A DNA stretch of 64,000 nucleotides from Norana najaformis (Eukaryota > Annelida > Clitellata > Crassiclitellata > Hormogastridae): the NCBI GenBank assembly GCA_964023275.1, contig OZ029919.1, forward strand, positions 12,831,702-12,895,701. Reading direction: 5' to 3'. The notes beneath the pieces were generated by a model. It was not told the DNA's origin and ran no database searches. It saw nothing but the letters and a program-made list of their open reading frames with translations. This document shows positions 12,301 through 23,000 of this stretch, piece after piece. The translations under genes and the position numbers were made by a program. The stretch's first letter is position 1; every line of letters begins with the position of its first letter.

Positions 12301-15300
12301 TCGTCTCCTGATCCAAATCAGTTACCTTCTGGCATGAAATACTTGCATGAATCCTTCAAAAATATTTTAGTTAACAAGAATTTTATTTTGTAATTCACTT
12401 TCAAAATCATAAAAAATAAAAAAATCAAGCATCCAAAACACACTTAACTACTCGCAAATTTTTAGTCTCATCAATATTAGTTAAAGCTTTACACAGCTTT
12501 CAATCTTTGCTGTCATTTTTTTGTTTTACTGTTCAAATTCAATCTGTTCAAACTTGTACACATAAATAGTATTTATAAGTTAGATGAAAATGTTAGGTAG
12601 TAAAGCGTTAAAGATTTAACATTTTATCCTAAATGCCCTAGTAAACTTTGGAACTCATTTCTTTAAGACAATCATCAGCTGAAGCCTTTGAAGGACTGCC
12701 AGGTGAAAACAAATTATAAAATTTATTTGCAGTTTCACATGAAGTGACCATCGTTTGATGCCCTGTGCATGTGCATGATGATAATGGTGCTATAGAAGTC
12801 ATTAGATCAGCACTGAAAACTAAGAAAGTACCTCATCTCAACTGAAGGATTTTAGAGTCAATTTCACAAGTACTTAGGTTAGAAGTACTTTGGTGTCATG
12901 TGTTAGTACAAGTACTTGGATTATAATACAAGTACATGTAGTTACCGCAAAAACATGAAGATAGCTGTAGAACAACGAAGGATAAATCCAATGTGTAGTT
13001 TCACAGGTAATGCCATTGGTAAGACATATGCATTCATTTGCAATTGCTCTTGAGAAATATCAGCTATAAGTACCTTATCACTGACATCCAAATAATGTGT
13101 TTTCAATATTACACCACCATAACTAAACACACGTTCAACAGGTGCACTAGAAGCACACACTCAATGCTGTAAGCAATGCACAGGTGTTGTTCATACATTT
13201 TGTTGCATTTCCAGAATTCCAACCAATCACCTTCATCAGTCAAGCCTTTTGATATTCAAATATGTTGCTATTTGTGATGACAGGGCTGAAGATCTTGGCT
13301 GAAGATCCTGTGCTATATTAATAATCAAAGAACTTCTACAGAGCTGCTAGAATAATGCTCAAGGCATCAGTCAACGGCTGCTTCTAAGCAGTCAGTGTAC
13401 CTGCCAAAATCTATGATAAGTCAGGCCAGAAGTCAAGAGGGAAACCTTGAAGACACAAAACAGCCTACAGAAGAAACAGTCCAGGAAGAGATTAGTTTCA
13501 ATTGAGATTTAAAGGCCAACACAGACTCAGCTGACTGAACAGTTGCCAGAAGAGACTTCCACAGTCTGGGGCCAGCAACAGAAAAGGCACACCCACCAAG
13601 GTCCAGTACAGTTAGAGTGAGACACTCGAAGGACCTGCTCGAGTAGTGACAAGTCTTGGAAGTCAGCACAGCATGAAGACAGTGAAGTTGGCCGAAATGT
13701 ACAATCTTACAGAAAAATAGCTCAATCTTGAAAATTCTTCTTCTCTTTCTATGTAGTAGTGGCCGATGCAACAACTACAAGACTGGAGATGTATGTTCAT
13801 ACTTAGGGGTTTAGTGATGGCTCTGGCCAGGGAGTTTTTGACCATTTTCAGTTTCATCAAATTAGCTTTTGAAATGCCAGTAAGAAGTGAGTTACAACAG
13901 CAAAGATGGCACCATCTAAATGCTGACCTGAATCACTGAAATACAGATAATGACCAACTGGTAATGAACCAGAATATCAGTTTGTTTACCTGCTGTATGT
14001 TGTAATTCTAAGATACCTTTGTCACATGTCAAGTTTCAAGTACAAGTGTACTTTGGTTTCAAGTAAGTGTACTTTGGTTTCAAGTACAAGTATTAAGAAA
14101 CTAATCCAAGAAAACCAAGTACAACATCTCTGGTAATTTTGATATTTCTAGCAATGATTTGAATTCTTTTGGCACAAATCACCAGCTTGGTTTATCCAGT
14201 AGAAACCTTATATTATAGGAATTACATATTTCAGAAGGGTTTCAAGAGGTTTTAACAGTTAAGAATTGCATCCAATTAACAATTAGTAGTATAGAAACAG
14301 CACATACCCATTACGATCGAAAGTCTTAAATGGGAGCATACTGGACATTGGATCTTCTTGCTGCAAATAAAATCCCAAGAGCTATACTTTGGGAGAACAA
14401 AGGTTCTGTTCATAGTTTTGCATGAATGTGTCAAGTGAAAACCTAATTTTGTTATCACATCATATACAATCAACATGTAAAGGTTATCCTTTTGCTAACT
14501 GTTGCTGACTGTGAAAAATTATGGCTCAAAAGCGGTAAGCAATGGTGACAAGATGAGGAATGGGAAGACAGAGTATACCGGCAAATAAAACAATACAAAA
14601 TTGAACTGAAATTTAATAATGCCTTTCTTATAACAGATCAGAAGTGCACAAGATAGGGTATCTCATATCTCACCAGAATCTGTAGAAGTTTGGTTCAATC
14701 AGCAGTCAAAATTGTAATACTAATTGTTCTATGCTATAACAAGCAAGTAGGGCCTGCAGATCACTAGGATGCCCTTAAAAATAAAAGTAAAAATCTAAAC
14801 CTCTCCCCTTCCATTTGTTCCATTTATGAAGAAAATATAAAAAAAATATCTGTTCATATGCACAACATTTAGAGGTAGCCTTCATGGTTTCAATTCTTCT
14901 GGTTTATCTTAATGGGCTGAATAGTGCCAAAGTGGCACCACATACATTGGTAAATTTTACTTAGGTCATTACTGCAGTTAGCACTATGCCAGAATATAAT
15001 ACAATACCCTAACAATCATTACCATCTAAAAAGACAATGCTTTTCTTCTCTCTCAGAGAGTCAATTGGTTCTGTTGACATGATCCATACACTTTGCAAAC
15101 AGGGAACCAAGGAGCACTTAGAGGCAGATAAACAATGATGGAGCAGTTCAGTGGAAAATGGAATCCTCTGCAAGCTTTTCGTACAAAAGTTACAGGAGGA
15201 CATGCATTTCTTAGCATGTCACCAACGCATGTTGAGGCTGATTGTAGGGACTGCCTTCAAGAAGACTATCAGCATATCAGAAGTTCTCACATTCAAAGGA

Positions 15301-18300
15301 TTCGAGGATCTGTGGCAGTCTGTGGATTGACAACTGCCAGCCAGCATCCATAGATCTTTTGGTAGAGGTGATGGTGTCCAGCTCTCGAGCTGGCATCACA
15401 GACTGTTAAAATAGAGTTGGAAACCAAACAACCATGACGACTACAGAGAATTTTTGGAACTATCGCTTATCTTCCTCGGAGATGTTTCTGTGCAGGGAGC
15501 TCACTATGAACTTCCAGGTGCCATGCATCATGCAATATGGGTGGCAAAGGTCATCTATGCCACTAAAATGTGGTTCTTCTGCAATCAGTTTCAAATGATG
15601 GCTAGAGAAGAAAAAGTAATTTGTGACCTGGCCACCATCTTTGCCACTCAGATTCATTTGAGGGCTTGAATCCAGCACCACCGGCAGCAGAAGCATCACT
15701 AAATGACTGCAAGCTGATGTAACAACTTCTCAGATATCCGCAAGCTGCTGTTTCTCTGGCCACAAGTAACCAGCTTGCACATCACCTTTGGTACCTGTCT
15801 GAGGAGCTCACTGAGTAGACCCTCTTTGACAGCAGCGTTCCTCCCGAAATCAAGTAGATGACACTAACCTCAGTAGAAGATGTAGCCCTGGATCATCCAT
15901 CCCCAAAAGTGTCCTAATTTGGCTGCATTTCTTGGTGACAAAGGCTTGGAGCAATTCTGCACATCCAAATTTAGTTTTGCCAGGTCCGACTCTCAGATGG
16001 ATTTATGTCCACAGATCTTCTGAATGGGAAGAAGACAAAGGAAAGGGGCAGCTTCAGTTTCTTATGCAGGTCATCTGGGAACATTGGTGGTAGTTCCCAA
16101 CTGTACTAAAACGACCTTTGCAAGGAAATCTGTGCCTCAGTATTTGTCATGCAGTAGTTGCAGCTGGATGTATTTTGAAATTCTAAGTCATGGAAAGATG
16201 AAATTCTTGTGACAGCAATTAATTTGAGCAGTGGTGAAAACTCTGCCAAATTCAAATCAGACAGCTAAAGTGATGCATGTCAAAAGTCAGAGCACAGGAA
16301 GCCACCACTAAATATTTTCTGACTTCAAAGATATTTAGTATAGTGTGTTTTTTCCATATATGGCATAGATTGGTGGGGTGAGACAGATAAATTTTTAACT
16401 TTAATTTATTTGCTATATGCTAAGATCCACTCTAAAGATCACTAATACTTACTGTGATGCAATATATGCCAGTCGGAGAATGTCTTTCCATATTTATTTA
16501 TTAAAGCACTTATTACGTCCACAATGTCATTAATTCCGAATCTGGGGCCCTTCCATGCACAGGAAAACATTCTCGCGACAAGATATACTCCTCACCTGCA
16601 GGGAAGGGTTAAGACTGAATGATCATGAAACAAAAATAGCAAAATATCATGGAATGATCAACAATGAAAAGAAACTCACTGCATTAGCTGCATCAACAAC
16701 AGCCATCTTTGCTGCCAACTTGGCATTGTCCTGTAAAAAAACACTTGATTTCACCACAGGAAGAACAAAGGTGAGTGAGATAAGAAATATCACACTGCTT
16801 TCAGTGAACTGAAAGATTTCCATGGGTGTGAAGCATTATTAACTTAACAGTCATGGTCTCAGCACACAAAAGCAGTTGGCCAATCCCCTCAATCAAGTGC
16901 AGCTTACAGTCAAGTTCATTACACAGTAATTGTGGAACAGAAACTGCTAAATATTTTAATAGCTAAAATGAGAAGAACCTTAGTAAGTGCCTATAGATTG
17001 TAACTGTAATTGAAGATATCAGCATCCCTTCAACAGAGACTCATCAGAGGCACTCCAGACCTAATGACAGAAAACCAGGCTAGAACAAAATGATTTTCCA
17101 ATGCTTACAGAATAGAGGTAAAGAAAGACCAAGGACCTCATGTCGCAGGGTGCTAGGCGACCTATTCCAGAAAGATGGACCAACCATAGTACAGTTTCCA
17201 TGCTGCATGGTGGAATTTTAGGGAACAACCAGATCACCCAGTGCAGCAGAGCGAAGGGATATATGGCCAAGTACTAAGATCGTAAACTCAATGCACTGTG
17301 CATCAGCAACCAGTGTAATTCCTCCAGCATAAACCTGGATATGTGCCCAAACTTTGGTATACCTCCACAGAGCGGTATAGCAGCACTCAAGATAGACTGC
17401 AATTTGTTAATGCGAGAATGCATTAGCCCTCCATAAATAGCACCGCCACAATCAACCCTGGTGCTTACCATTGCATGAATTTGTGTTGTGGTGGCTTGAG
17501 TTGTAAGCAAACGGCATACTGCATGAATCTGGTGCAGGTAATAAAAGCACGTGCAACATACTCTCCCATATGCTACGAAGTCAGTTCAAGGGTCAAACCC
17601 AAATCACACTGTAGTAGCAAAAGAAATATCAGTACGTGATGCTGGAAATGAGGCCGATCAATTATACAAATCTGCCTACAGCTACCAAGCCAGATGAACC
17701 GAGTGTTTTTCCTGAGTTCAGCCGAAGATGGTTGGACGACATCCAGGCATAGATCTCCCCCAGTGTCTGAAGCATTTTCTCAACTAGAAAGATAGCCCAA
17801 ACATTTGGGAGAGGATGGCTTGGCACTGTGGGTACAACATTGTTAGGCACAGCACTGTATTTTCATGCATATATCCCACAGGTTATACAAGATTTTACCA
17901 ATCTTGCACTTACCCGCATGAAGTTAACTCACTGTGCAAGTCATATCAATTTATTTTACACAGGTGGTCACCAAGAGCTTACTGTTTATTCAGATTGTAC
18001 TGTACGTTCCAAAACACCAATAAACTATATTTTTTATACTCTCCAAATTAAAGATCTGTCAATATGTTGTGTGTTACACTGTCATCAGATTGGATTTCAC
18101 AGTGCTACTTTACCTGATTACACACAACCCAAAAAAAATCTACATACAGCAAACAAAGACATCACATCGAACACTCTCGCAAACTATCAGTTAGAAGCTC
18201 AACTACGTGGCTGTCTGGAACTACCACAATAGCTGGCAACAAGAAGTTTCTTCTAGAGACAACGGGAAAGAACAATTATGGTATCTAACATAATTAAGTT

Positions 18301-19414
18301 CTCATATAGGCTACGCTGCTATGCATTGCTAGAAAACATGCTCCATGTCAACAGGACGATTGTTTTCTTCCCTACTTTCAGCAGCGCAGCATCAGCCACG
18401 TTGCTCATCTGGCTACTGAATGTTTTCCAGGTTCAGCAAGCATCAGCACAAGTTTGGACATTAAATTGTCTTGCCTTTGGATTGTTGTGGTAGTGTTTGT
18501 GCTTGCCTTTATAAGATCCTTCGACCCCAGAACCAAACATTTTACCCCAGTACCATATTTACACATCAATATTTAAACAAATATATGATTTGCATTTACA
18601 TGGTACCTATTTCTAATGACAAGCATCAATTGCCTGCTCTACTTAACTGTGCTGCAAGGACTGGCTCAACGCCCCACACATTAATTACTGGGAAGGCTGT
18701 TATGGGATGCTTGTATCGGCACAATACTATATTAATATTGCAAGTCATTTTGTGAAAATTCTAACTTCTTTTCGTTTCAGTTTCTTTTCTTTACTCTTTG
18801 CTGATTTTCTCTGAAAAGATAAAAGCACCTGTAAGTATATGATATAGAACCAGTGGCTGTTGTATGCACTATTTGCATCTGAGTATATCTACACAGCATA
18901 GTTTAAGAACTGGCCTAAACACTAGCCCAGTTTCTGGTTTGTATTGAGCTGACAATGGAGAAAGACACGGAATCAAATAAAGTATTAATGAACAAAATCA
19001 CATATTTAAATTAACAAACATTAAAAGAGAATCATTTTAGTATTCACTGCAATTTTTGAATAGTACATATATTTCTTATACCCTAAATGTAAACAGTTAT
19101 CCTCGTGTCATAGGTTAACTGGTCAAAAACTTACGCACAATAAAAGATTTGTATGTCTGTATTTTGTAATGCTATATAGTAGCAGTTCACAGAAAACATT
19201 TGGTTCGTTAATGGACTGCCTAAAAATTACATGTACGCAAATAATTGATTAAAACATCGGTTCCTATCTTATACATATAGGCCTCACTCCAATTGCCGTG
19301 ATTACTGTCATAACCAAACACCACGCGATGACAACAGGTTTCGCGGCATTATGTAAACTTTTCCAAAAGAAAGCAGGCACATGTTTAATAACAAAACATT
19401 AAACTTACGCCCAT
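9302..19414 (-). CDS. NAA40: N-alpha-acetyltransferase 40 (NatD)
   Basis: NAA40 acetylates the N-terminal Ser of histones H4 and H2A using acetyl-CoA. Nine coding exons join in phase to 250 codons plus a stop: 19409-19414, 18766-18810, 16680-16730, 14308-14360, 12258-12353, 11471-11635, 10827-10910, 9916-9993, 9302-9476. The length is close to the ~237 aa of vertebrate NAA40. The protein opens [12 protein letters not shown] (a possible N-myristoylation context and a basic, nuclear-type tail). The GNAT fold follows: NHWGWND (88-94), [13 protein letters not shown] (99-111), the LYCYE segment (137-141) that carries conserved active-site Tyr and Glu in the family, then the acetyl-CoA loop RRKGLG (149-154). 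It ends in the Cys/His-rich tail GGHCCH typical of the family. The first coding exon holds only ATGGGC, in an AGGATGG start context. Introns carry a hAT relic and LINE relics. I see no defect in the frame. Confidence 0.97.
10011..10050. repeat. CATA microsatellite
   Basis: A short (CATA)n run with one GCAT interruption, in the NAA40 intron between exons 10827-10910 and 9916-9993. Confidence 0.8.
12133..12201. repeat. 31-bp direct duplication
   Basis: A 31-bp segment (AGAAAGTGAAAAGTGATGGC and on to CCAATTT) occurs at 12133-12163 and again at 12171-12201 without a mismatch that I can see. It lies next to the NAA40 exon 12258-12353. Confidence 0.85.
12640..12810 (+). mobile_element. LINE 3' end scrap
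   Basis: It contains the C-terminal 'FGTHF' remnant and the 3' UTR block ACCATCGTTTGATGCCCT ... AATGGTGCTATAGAAGTC. The block recurs at the end of the LINE copy near 51110-51165. Confidence 0.55.
12867..14107 (-). mobile_element. hAT DNA transposon relic with Tol2-like ends
   Basis: On the minus strand, 13160-12990 encodes [16 protein letters not shown] and [11 protein letters not shown], the C-terminal dimerisation region (hATC) of hAT transposases. Both flanks (12867-12945 and 14030-14107) are rich in AAGTACTTG/CAAGTACA subterminal repeats, as in Tol2-type elements. A minus-strand LINE fragment (13433-13890) lies inside and interrupts it. The rest of the transposase is missing or unrecognisable, so it should be inactive. 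Exact termini and target-site duplication were not resolved. Confidence 0.7.
13433..13890 (-). mobile_element. LINE relic nested in the hAT relic
   Basis: Minus-strand frames read [11 protein letters not shown], then [17 protein letters not shown] and [20 protein letters not shown], the C-terminal region of a CR1-like pol. It is 5' truncated and frameshifted. Confidence 0.7.
15050..16350 (+). pseudogene. Decayed mobile-type ORF of uncertain class
   Basis: Plus-strand frames keep recognisable pieces. The clearest is at 15450-15669, reading [20 protein letters not shown] then [20 protein letters not shown] and an [11 protein letters not shown] stretch. Proteins with this block occur in many copies in invertebrate genomes and are probably encoded by a DNA transposon, but I cannot assign the superfamily. 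Downstream frames (15700-16280) continue with stops and frameshifts. It lies in a NAA40 intron, antisense to that gene. Confidence 0.4.
17040..17850 (-). mobile_element. LINE relic in NAA40 intron
   Basis: Minus-strand pieces in order: [17 protein letters not shown] (17662-17850), then [20 protein letters not shown] with a downstream LEELHWL (17274-17510), then [20 protein letters not shown] (17061-17270). These are the post-catalytic RT and C-terminal segments of a CR1/Rex-like pol, broken by stops. Confidence 0.65.
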
Positions 19415-19612
19415 CCTTGCTAATCAGCAGGTATCGTTATGTTAAACGATCTAGTAAAACGATTAAATTCTATATTAGAAAATCCCAATGAAATGGCCGG
19501 CACCTTAGTTCTCGCGCGGAAGATACACTATATAATCAAGATGTTGCTTACGGTTTGTAACCAAGTTCTCTCTCCACTTCCGGGATTTGGCAGTCAGATT
19601 AGCAACGCAAAT

Positions 19613-19706
19613 TTCAAATTATGTCAGTATACGAACACAATTTTAAAATATATGCAAACTTCAAATTATGTCAGTATACGAACATAATTTTAAAATATAT
19701 GCAAAA
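19613..19706. repeat. 47-bp tandem duplication upstream of NAA40
   Basis: A 47-bp unit starting TTCAAATTATGTCAGTATAC is present twice (19613-19659 and 19660-19706) with about one substitution. It lies about 200 bp upstream of the NAA40 start codon, in AT-rich DNA. Confidence 0.9.
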
Positions 19707-19874
19707 TCGATATTAAAGGAATATATAGCGAAACTTCCTATTTTAACAGACAGAACAAGCAACAACGATATTGTTTAAATTAAGATAGTTACTCGTGACA
19801 TTTTCTTACAGCATACATGTTATCTTTGCCACTTTTTGTTTCCTCGGCCTCTACTCAAGCATCCCACCCGCCAT

Positions 19875-20013
19875 ATAAATGTAAATGTATAGGTTTTATA
19901 TAGCGACCGTATGGCCTCGACCCTGCTCATTTTGCAATGAATTTATCGGGTGAGATCCTTCACCACCGCTGCTCGTTTGAAGGGGCGCCACGCCATTTAA
20001 GGTCCCCGTGCAC
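19875..20013 (-). mobile_element. SINE, 5'-truncated copy
   Basis: This matches the tail half of the full SINE at 23938-24207: the (TAAATG)n end, TATAGGTTTTATATAGCGAC, TTATCGGGTGAGATCCTTCA and GGGCGCCACGCCATTTAAGG. The tRNA-like head is absent. Several substitutions separate the two copies, so they are not target-site duplicates of the LINE between them. Confidence 0.8.
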
Positions 20014-23000
20014 ATATCTTCGAATGATGATGAACATGCTCATTCTGAAGTTCTGAACATGGCAACATTTGTATCATCTGGATGGGTCTTCGTTGGTTGA
20101 GTGCTGCACGTGTTCTGTGACTTGTTTAGTTTGTTTCTTACCGGATTTATGCTCTGTCTTTGGTGAGTTCGTTCCTATTTGTTTCAACATTTAATCAACT
20201 TAAGATTCGCCTAATTTTTGTCCTTTTTGCACTCGTTCGCCTGCGTCTTTACCTTCCGCCATTTTAGCTTCATCAAACTGCCACGTCATCTTAGATCACA
20301 TAATGTACAGTTCAATCATTCTTCTTATTTTTGGTCTACGTTTCATGATCGCCTTCCATATTAGTTGCCAACCCTTCCACACCCGCTTGCCCTACATTGT
20401 TCCTACAGCCAAACATTCTTACTGCGCCCAATTTGGCACAACGACTATGCAGTATGGACGTATGTGTTTTATTCCTTTATCGTTCTTCCTAACTTCATCT
20501 CTCAAGCGACCACCACAGCACCTCACCCGCCATACCATCTTCAACATACTAATCCTGCTTTCCGGGGACATCCACCCAAATCCTGGCCCACTGGATTTTT
20601 ATTCATGTTCTCCTCCCTCACCTCCTACCTATCCTCCTCCTTCCAGAATTTCTTCCTCCAACTTCCTCGACAATGCTCAAAATACTGACAACAGCCGCTT
20701 CTTACTTTGCACGCTAAATATCCGATTATTACTACATCCTGCACATTCACAAGAAATCAATGATATAGCCCTCTCTTCTCACCCGCCTGACATATTTGCC
20801 TTATCTGAAACCTGGTTTAATTTAAACACCACTCTTGCTCAGTATGAAGACTGTATTCCTCCTGGCTACCATCTTTACAGTACACCTCGTCCCTGCAAAC
20901 CATCTAGCCCTTCTCATAAAAATCCAACTGGAGGTGGTATTGCCTTTCTCACCCGAGAACCTGCCACAGTTTTAGACTCACCTGGTTACTGTTTCCACTC
21001 TTTTGAATGTGCATCAGTTACGCTTAAACTTCCTCACACAAATCTGACTATCTTTAATGTATATCGACCTCCATCCTCCTCTTCATATTCAAGTCCTCCA
21101 TCGGTCTTCCTGAAAGAATTTACCACCCTCCTCTCTACTGCCGCCACTACACCTCATGAATTTCTGATTACAGGTGACTTCAATATACATGTCGATAACC
21201 CCTCTGACACATTTGCTTCTGAATTCCTCACCCTATTGTCCTCAACTAATCTGGTTCAACATGTCAAATTCCCCACCCACATTCACAATCACACACTTGA
21301 CCTTATTATCACATCATCATTCTCCACTCTATCACCTGATATATCTTTCTCTTTTGACACGCCATCTGATCATTACCCCATCTTTACATATCTTAACATT
21401 CTTCCGACACCACGTCCTGATCCTGTCTTTCATTCTTTTCGTCGCATCAGTTCAATAAATATTGAAGCCTTCATACAAGATATTTCCTGTTCTGACCTCG
21501 TGTTAATTCCACCCTCCTCCCTGAATGACCTTCTCTCTTCCTATAACACCACTCTTTCCACTATCCTTGACAAGCATGCTCCTATTATTACCAAATCCCG
21601 TTCTCACTCTAACAATCCTTGGTTCAATTCCTATCTCCAGGCCTTCAAATCTTTCCGGCGACGCCTTGAACGTGCCTATAAACGCACCAGGGATCCTCAA
21701 CTTCTCTGTGCCCTTAAATCTGCCACAAATAAATACCATCGCCTTCTTACTGCAGCTAAACAGAGATTTTACTCCTCACTAGTTCGTGCTCGATCCTCTA
21801 GCCCTCGCCTTCTCTGGAAAACCATTAATCAACTCCTCCATCGGAACTCATCTAGCCCACTTCCAAATTCTCTTCCGTCTTCTTCAATAGCCGACTCGTT
21901 CTGTTCTTTCTTTTCGAACAAAATTAGTACCCTCCGTCTCTCTCTTCAATCTCTACTTTCCAAAACCTCCAACAATCCAGCTGCTGATGTTCCCTCTTCC
22001 ACCTATGACAGCCCACCTTCCCCACCTCGATCCTCATTTTCTGCTTTTCAACCTACATCAGAGACCGAAATACTAAATCTGCTAAAATCTCTCCCAAACG
22101 AACAGTGTGAACTTGACCCTATACCTACCTCCATATTGAAAGACTGTGCATCTGTCCTTGTTCCAATTATTACCAAAATAGTTAACCTCTCCCTCTCTAC
22201 TGGAAATTTTCCCCTTCTTTTTAAACACTCTCTTGTTACCCCTCTTCTCAAGAAATCATCTCTCGACAAGGAAATCCTTTCTAACTACCGGCCTGTTTCT
22301 AACCTGACTTTCATCTCCAAATTAACTGAACGGATTGTCCTCTCTCGAATCAATAACTATTTAGCTTCTAACTCACTCATTAACCCACACCAGTCTGGTT
22401 TTACTAAACGCCACTCAACCGAAACTCTGCTGACATCTCTCTACAACAAGCTTGTTTCTGCCATTTCTCATCAACAGGTTTCTTGCCTCTGTCTCCTCGA
22501 TATCTCTGCAGCCTTCGACACCATAGATCACAATATCTTACTCCACCGACTTTCAACCTGGTTTGGTTTTGCTGACACTGCTCTCCTATGGATACAGTCT
22601 TATCTCTCCTCCCGCTCTTTCTCTGTTAAAACTTCGGAAGCCTCTTCTAAGTCATGCCCTCTCACTTGCGGAGTTCCACAAGGCTCCGTTCTTGGACCTC
22701 TTCTGTTTATCCTCTACACTACCCCACTCAGTTCACTCATTAAAGCATCCTCCGTTGACCATCACCTCTATGCTGATGACACCCAACTATTCATCTCTTT
22801 CTCTCCAAATTGTTTCAATGAATCTACAGATCATCTTCTTTGTGTGGTTAAACAAATCTCCTCTTGGATGACATCTAATCTCTTATGCCTGAACCCATCT
22901 AAAACTGAATTCATACTTATCGGCCTACGTGACCAGCTCAAGAAAATTCCTGACCCCTCTATCTCCCTCAGCCTGGACTCTGCCTCCACCCACACCTTTA

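Larger units (their letters stand above)
19415..20013. other. 5' flank of NAA40
   Basis: AT-rich sequence upstream of the NAA40 start codon. It holds the 47-bp duplication and a truncated SINE. I saw no clear TATA box or CpG-rich promoter; transcription start cannot be placed. Confidence 0.4.

Noticed and set aside
17828-18232. 134-codon open frame on the plus strand
   Set aside because: It overlaps a minus-strand LINE relic edge and a NAA40 intron, has no recognisable motif, and its composition looks like chance AT-rich sequence.
21503-21782. Extra genes inside the LINE in other frames
   Set aside because: They are shadows of the 1141-codon ORF.
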